From positions 1 to 64,000 of the forward strand of contig NZ_RCTZ02000025.1 of NCBI RefSeq assembly GCF_003667315.2: DNA of 64,000 nucleotides. The letters run 5' to 3'. The notes beneath the pieces are model-generated. The model was not told where the DNA came from. It did not search any database and saw only the letters and a program-made list of their open reading frames with translations. The stretch is from Tropicibacter alexandrii (lineage in GTDB: Bacteria; Pseudomonadota; Alphaproteobacteria; Rhodobacterales; Rhodobacteraceae). The translations under genes were made by a program, and so were the position numbers. Positions 60,704 through 64,000 of this stretch are shown here, one piece after another (position 1 is the stretch's first letter; each line of letters opens with the position of its first letter).

Positions 60704-61780
60704 TTACCTGCACCAGGGCTGGGGCCGTGGAGGGCAACTTGTGCGACCGCATCGAAATGGCTCGGCCAATCCTTCGGCAATTAAGATGCGCCCGACATCT
60801 TGTCCGTCGACATACAGCGAGCCGCAGAACCGCCCGAAGTTGCACCGGTCGGTACCTTCCGTTCCGGGCTGACAAGCGCATGGCACGCGCTGGAATTCTA
60901 TCGACGCCGCGCCCCGCACCAACTGGCCCAGCCTGACAGTGGGACGTTCCCCGATCTGACGTTCTGCGGTGCAGGACGGTCGCCACGTTTCTGGCGCGTT
61001 AAACCCGACAAGACGAACATTCGCGGTCATGCCCCGGATGTCGACCGTATCTCCATCAATGACCCGGACATCACTGACCCGAAGGCTTCTGCCCTGAGGG
61101 GTAGGTTGGACCACAGCAGGCGAATTGCCAGTCAGGTAGCTGGATGACACCCAGCCCGTTCCCAAAGCTGATCGAATTTGTGTCCACTGGCCTTCATCGC
61201 GCAGTTCTTCAACGCGCGCACCTTCGGTCAAAACCCCCATCACCGTGTTCGACGTAGACGGACCGGAACGTTGGTTCACGCGCGTGCCTGTCACATAGAC
61301 GTAAGTGACACCGGAAGGCTCCGGGGTAGAAACTACAGTTGGGCGGTTGGATGGCGACCTTGATGACGAGGCATCAAACAGTGATCCAACCACCGCAATG
61401 AACGCGACAATCACAATCAATGGGACCATTATTTTCCGCTGCGCCCGACGCACGGCGCGCCGAGGTGCAGTGATTGCACGGGTCACGGAGACAGGGCGGG
61501 GTCGCGCCTGATAGGGCTTGGAGCTACGCTTTGGTGCAGGAGTGACGGGGCGGTTGCTGTTTGTTGATGGGGTTCGGTCCGGCTGCTCTCTCTCCAACTT
61601 CAAGATTTTGTGCAAGCTCGCATACTGCGCCTTACTCAGGTGCGTCTTGGTCCCATAACGCTGAAACCGTTCTGCCATGTTTGTCAGAAACGACATTTCC
61701 CATTCGCTCGCCCTGCCCGACTGCAATCGGGCGTCGATGCGCGATTGAATCTCTTTGGTGCGTTCCGGGGAAAAGGGCAT
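60704..61780 (-). CDS. Membrane-anchored SH3/thermonuclease-like protein
   Basis: 358 residues. Order: charged N-terminus, a Pro/Arg-rich linker, one membrane helix (about 117-135, MVPLIVIVAFIAVVGSLF), an SH3b-like domain (about 155-215, TRVNQRSGPSTSNTVMG) and a staphylococcal-nuclease-like domain from about 230 (RVIDGDTVDIRG and VRLVGFNAPE). The nuclease side would face the periplasm. Such proteins occur on mobile plasmids; the role is not established. Confidence 0.8.
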   Translation of the reverse strand: MPFSPERTKEIQSRIDARLQSGRASEWEMSFLTNMAERFQRYGTKTHLSKAQYASLHKILKLEREQPDRTPSTNSNRPVTPAPKRSSKPYQARPRPVSVTRAITAPRRAVRRAQRKIMVPLIVIVAFIAVVGSLFDASSSRSPSNRPTVVSTPEPSGVTYVYVTGTRVNQRSGPSTSNTVMGVLTEGARVEELRDEGQWTQIRSALGTGWVSSSYLTGNSPAVVQPTPQGRSLRVSDVRVIDGDTVDIRGMTANVRLVGFNAPETWRPSCTAERQIGERPTVRLGQLVRGAASIEFQRVPCACQPGTEGTDRCNFGRFCGSLYVDGQDVGRILIAEGLAEPFRCGRTSCPPRPQPWCR

Positions 61781-61954
61781 CGGATGAAGAACCTACGAAA
61801 TTGTATCCTGCGCAACAAATGTCATCTGAGACAACGGCGTAAAAGATCGAGATCTATTTGACATACTTACATTTGAAACTGATCGCGAAGTCTATGGCCG
61901 GGAAACACCGGCGTGAAACGACGAAAGGGCCGCCCGAAGGCGACCCTCTCCTAT

Positions 61955-62884
61955 TCACTCATCTGCTGTCTTCTTTGTCGGGTCCGCAACCCGCATCACA
62001 GTCAGTCCTTTTGCTTCCGCCTTCTGCCCGAGGTTCAGCGCGACCCCGTTGCCGCCGAAGAGGACGACCCCGGTTGCGGCGAACTTGTCGTCTAGCATCT
62101 CGTCGTTGCATTTGAACGGAGCGGCACGACCATGCGCGGACCAGCGGGGATCGAAGCGCGCCTGCGCGACACCTCGAGCGCGCGCCCACCTGGCCGCAAT
62201 CATCTCGGCGCCATGCTTGCCGCCTTTGTGGCAGAGGAATATCTCCTGGTTGCGGTTCTGACGGATCCGCTCGCGAACCTTGTCGAGCGTCGAGAAGATG
62301 ACATCGATATCTGTCCAGTCGGTCGCCCCCGAGACGATCAGGGGCACGCCTTCGACTTTCGACTTGGCCGCTGTCTCGCGATCATGCTGCTCCAGCAGCT
62401 GCCGCGCTTCGAAGACAGCCCCTGTTTCTTGCGCCCGTGCGCTCGCACGTGACCCTGCCGCCGGGATAAACGCGTGACCGGTCTCGACTTCGTAGCATTC
62501 CGCCGCCGCCTCGCTCATCGTCTCGATGGCGCTCACGATCTCGCGCAGGTGCAGGAAGAGGGTCTGCGCCTCTTCCAGGGCGGTTTCGGCGATCTCCGAT
62601 CCGTCATGGGACTTTACCAGAGCGCCAATCTTGTCGGCTGTGCGGTCCATTTCCTTACCGAGGGCGACCTTGCGCCGCTGCAGGATGGTGGCGAGCCCGT
62701 GGGCGAGCGGTTCGATCTCTGCTTCCAGCCCAGTGTTCCGCAACTGGCCGAGGAGGGCCTCAAATGTTTCGCGGACGACGCAGTCCTTCAGAATGTTGTC
62801 TTCCGGGAACGGCAGCTCAGCGCCTTTTTCTGTCAGGCCAAATAGTTCGATGGTCTCGTAGGTGTTTGCTTGGTCGTAAGCCAT
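61955..62884 (-). CDS. DUF2493 domain protein
   Basis: 309 residues. The C-terminal half (about 180-300) has VPLIVSGATDWTD and FLCHKGGKHGAEMIAARWA, the DUF2493/SLOG-like nucleotide-binding family. The N-terminal part is helical. GGAGAT precedes ATG 62884. Common on alphaproteobacterial plasmids, function unknown. Confidence 0.77.
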   Translation of the reverse strand: MAYDQANTYETIELFGLTEKGAELPFPEDNILKDCVVRETFEALLGQLRNTGLEAEIEPLAHGLATILQRRKVALGKEMDRTADKIGALVKSHDGSEIAETALEEAQTLFLHLREIVSAIETMSEAAAECYEVETGHAFIPAAGSRASARAQETGAVFEARQLLEQHDRETAAKSKVEGVPLIVSGATDWTDIDVIFSTLDKVRERIRQNRNQEIFLCHKGGKHGAEMIAARWARARGVAQARFDPRWSAHGRAAPFKCNDEMLDDKFAATGVVLFGGNGVALNLGQKAEAKGLTVMRVADPTKKTADE

Positions 62885-63515
62885 TGTTCATATCTCCAGA
62901 TGTTCGGGATTGCTTGGCTCACCACGGGAGTGTGGTGGCATGGCCGAAAATCTGGTTCACCGAATCTGCCCGGGTCAGGGACGGCGCAGCCGCCGGCTTG
63001 CCGGGCGCAAAAGTTTTCCGGGCGCATCACTTGCCACAAGCACGTCATCGAACATTTGACCGCTCTCTCCACCCCCGCTGCCCTCGCCGAAAAGTTTTGC
63101 GATCCTTGACGCGGGCTGATTTGGGGGCCATCCGGAGGATATGCTTCCGCACTCATGTGTGTGTGGTTTGACGGTAGGTTTGCCCAAACGAGCAGGCAAG
63201 CGGCGCGACCGGACGCGGAAGACGGATGAAGCGGCGGGATCGTTTTGCGCCGCAAAACAGACCAGAGCGCAATCCGGCGGAGCGGCCAAGGAGCGACGTG
63301 CTCGCGAGACGGGCAAACCGGGATGCCGGGTGCAACGCCGCGGTGAGGCCGCATGGCCGAATGCGCGACGGGCCGAAGGGCCGTTCTCCCCTGCGACAAG
63401 CGAAGCCGAGCGGGGGAGGCCGTGAGGCATTGACCTCCCAGCCAGTCGCCCGCACCTCAGCTCTTGTCAGGAAACGCTCAATCCGGTAGTCTGTTGGAAC
63501 ACCGAGAGGCCCGTC
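62885..63515. other. Gene-free GC-rich stretch
   Basis: 631 bases without a supported gene. It contains GC-rich direct and inverted short repeats (for example GGGCCGAAGGGCC near 63370). It might hold a regulatory or transfer-related site, but nothing definite is seen. Confidence 0.35.
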
Positions 63516-63791
63516 ATGAGTGTTCAAAAACAGACCGTCAGTTTCACCGATACCGCCTATGCCTTCGCCAAAGAGTTGGTTGAGGCAGGGGAATACCCCA
63601 ATATGAGTGCGGCAGTGTCGGGTGAATTGGCGAAGGCCAAGGCGGAGCGTCAACGTGAGCAGTCCGTTCTCGAAGCCGAATTGGAACGGCGACTGTCCCT
63701 ACCGCTCGATCAATGGGAACCGGTTGGTGAGGCTTCGCAAGTCACCACAGGTGCGCGCGCCCATCTGGCCGCGATTTCCCGCAAGACCTGA
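63516..63791 (+). CDS. parD: ParD-family antitoxin
   Basis: 91 residues starting MSVQKQTVSFTDTAYAFAKELV, a ribbon-helix-helix ParD/CC2985-type antitoxin. Its stop overlaps the toxin ATG by one base (TGATG). It represses its own operon and neutralises ParE. Confidence 0.85.
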   Translation: MSVQKQTVSFTDTAYAFAKELVEAGEYPNMSAAVSGELAKAKAERQREQSVLEAELERRLSLPLDQWEPVGEASQVTTGARAHLAAISRKT

Positions 63792-64000
63792 TGCGCTTCG
63801 TCCGGCACCCGTTCTTCGAGCGGGATCTTATTGGGATCGTCGACCACATCGTCGAGGTCACCCAAGGCGATACAGCGGCAGCGCTGCGGCGGCTCGACGA
63901 GATCGATGCCATGCTTCAAGCCATTGAAGAAAATCCGACCTCGGGCATGCGTCTAGGCGGAAAGCTGGACGGCTGGATCGTGCGGCACGGCGGCTCCGGG
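63791..64000 (+). CDS. parE: ParE-family toxin, 3' part outside window
   Basis: The first 70 residues (MRFVRHPFFERDLIGIVDHIVE) fit ParE/RelE-type toxins, which poison DNA gyrase. The gene runs past the window end, so completeness cannot be judged. Confidence 0.82.
   Translation, partial: MRFVRHPFFERDLIGIVDHIVEVTQGDTAAALRRLDEIDAMLQAIEENPTSGMRLGGKLDGWIVRHGGSG

Noticed and set aside
62885-63515. Possible small genes in the GC-rich gap
   Set aside because: All frames are low in coding features, with no SD or family motif.

Overview
The window looks like part of a repABC-type plasmid or chromid from an alphaproteobacterium, most likely a Rhodobacterales (Roseobacter-group) member. Three things suggest this: a repA-repB-repC cassette with a probable countertranscript RNA between repB and repC, a pcaDCHGB operon with divergent pcaQ, and a VirD2/VirD4-like mobilisation block. 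No rRNA, tRNA or CRISPR array was seen.

Layout. (1) 0-5.1 kb: an ietAS-type defence pair (subtilase plus AAA ATPase) and a translationally coupled ScpB-like/DUF1403 pair. (2) 5.1-10.4 kb: a tyrosine recombinase with a candidate core site just upstream, then repC, repB and repA on the minus strand. A 16-bp palindrome occurs perfectly twice here (inside repB and upstream of repA) and is a good parS candidate. (3) 10.4-12.3 kb: decayed DNA, namely an IS110-type transposase tail and a frameshifted toprim/primase-like pseudogene. (4) 12.5-21.5 kb: a HAD hydrolase and the complete protocatechuate branch of the beta-ketoadipate pathway (pcaDCHGB, pcaQ, pcaIJF, pcaR-like). (5) 21.5-38.6 kb: an aldehyde dehydrogenase / ThDP enzyme / 2-hydroxyacid dehydrogenase operon, a MarR regulator, a TAXI-type TRAP importer, phthalate 4,5-dioxygenase (oxygenase and reductase), phthalate dihydrodiol dehydrogenase, 4,5-dihydroxyphthalate decarboxylase, a mandelate/lactate-type FMN dehydrogenase and a DMT exporter. 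(6) 38.6-52.4 kb: a second catabolic block with MarR, LysR and IclR regulators, Rieske ferredoxin / small protein / amidohydrolase, UspA, 3-hydroxyacyl-CoA and Zn alcohol dehydrogenases, a DctPQM TRAP transporter, an aldehyde dehydrogenase and a cupin. (7) 52.4-53.8 kb: an IS3-family element that cut off a gene after 22 codons. (8) 53.9-64 kb: a ParD-like/methionine aminopeptidase divergent pair, then traG-like coupling protein, VirD2-like relaxase, MobC-like protein, a candidate oriT, a membrane-anchored SH3/thermonuclease protein, a DUF2493 protein and a ParD/ParE module cut by the window end.

How it works together. Phthalate would enter through one of the TRAP systems, be oxidised to the 4,5-cis-dihydrodiol, dehydrogenated to 4,5-dihydroxyphthalate and decarboxylated to protocatechuate. 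The pca genes then carry protocatechuate to succinyl-CoA and acetyl-CoA, so the whole route is encoded within about 24 kb. A 12-bp near-palindrome, consensus TTAGAYRTCTAA, occurs in at least eight intergenic regions between 21 and 52 kb, directly upstream of catabolic and regulatory genes. It was not noticed in the plasmid backbone, which suggests a local regulon.
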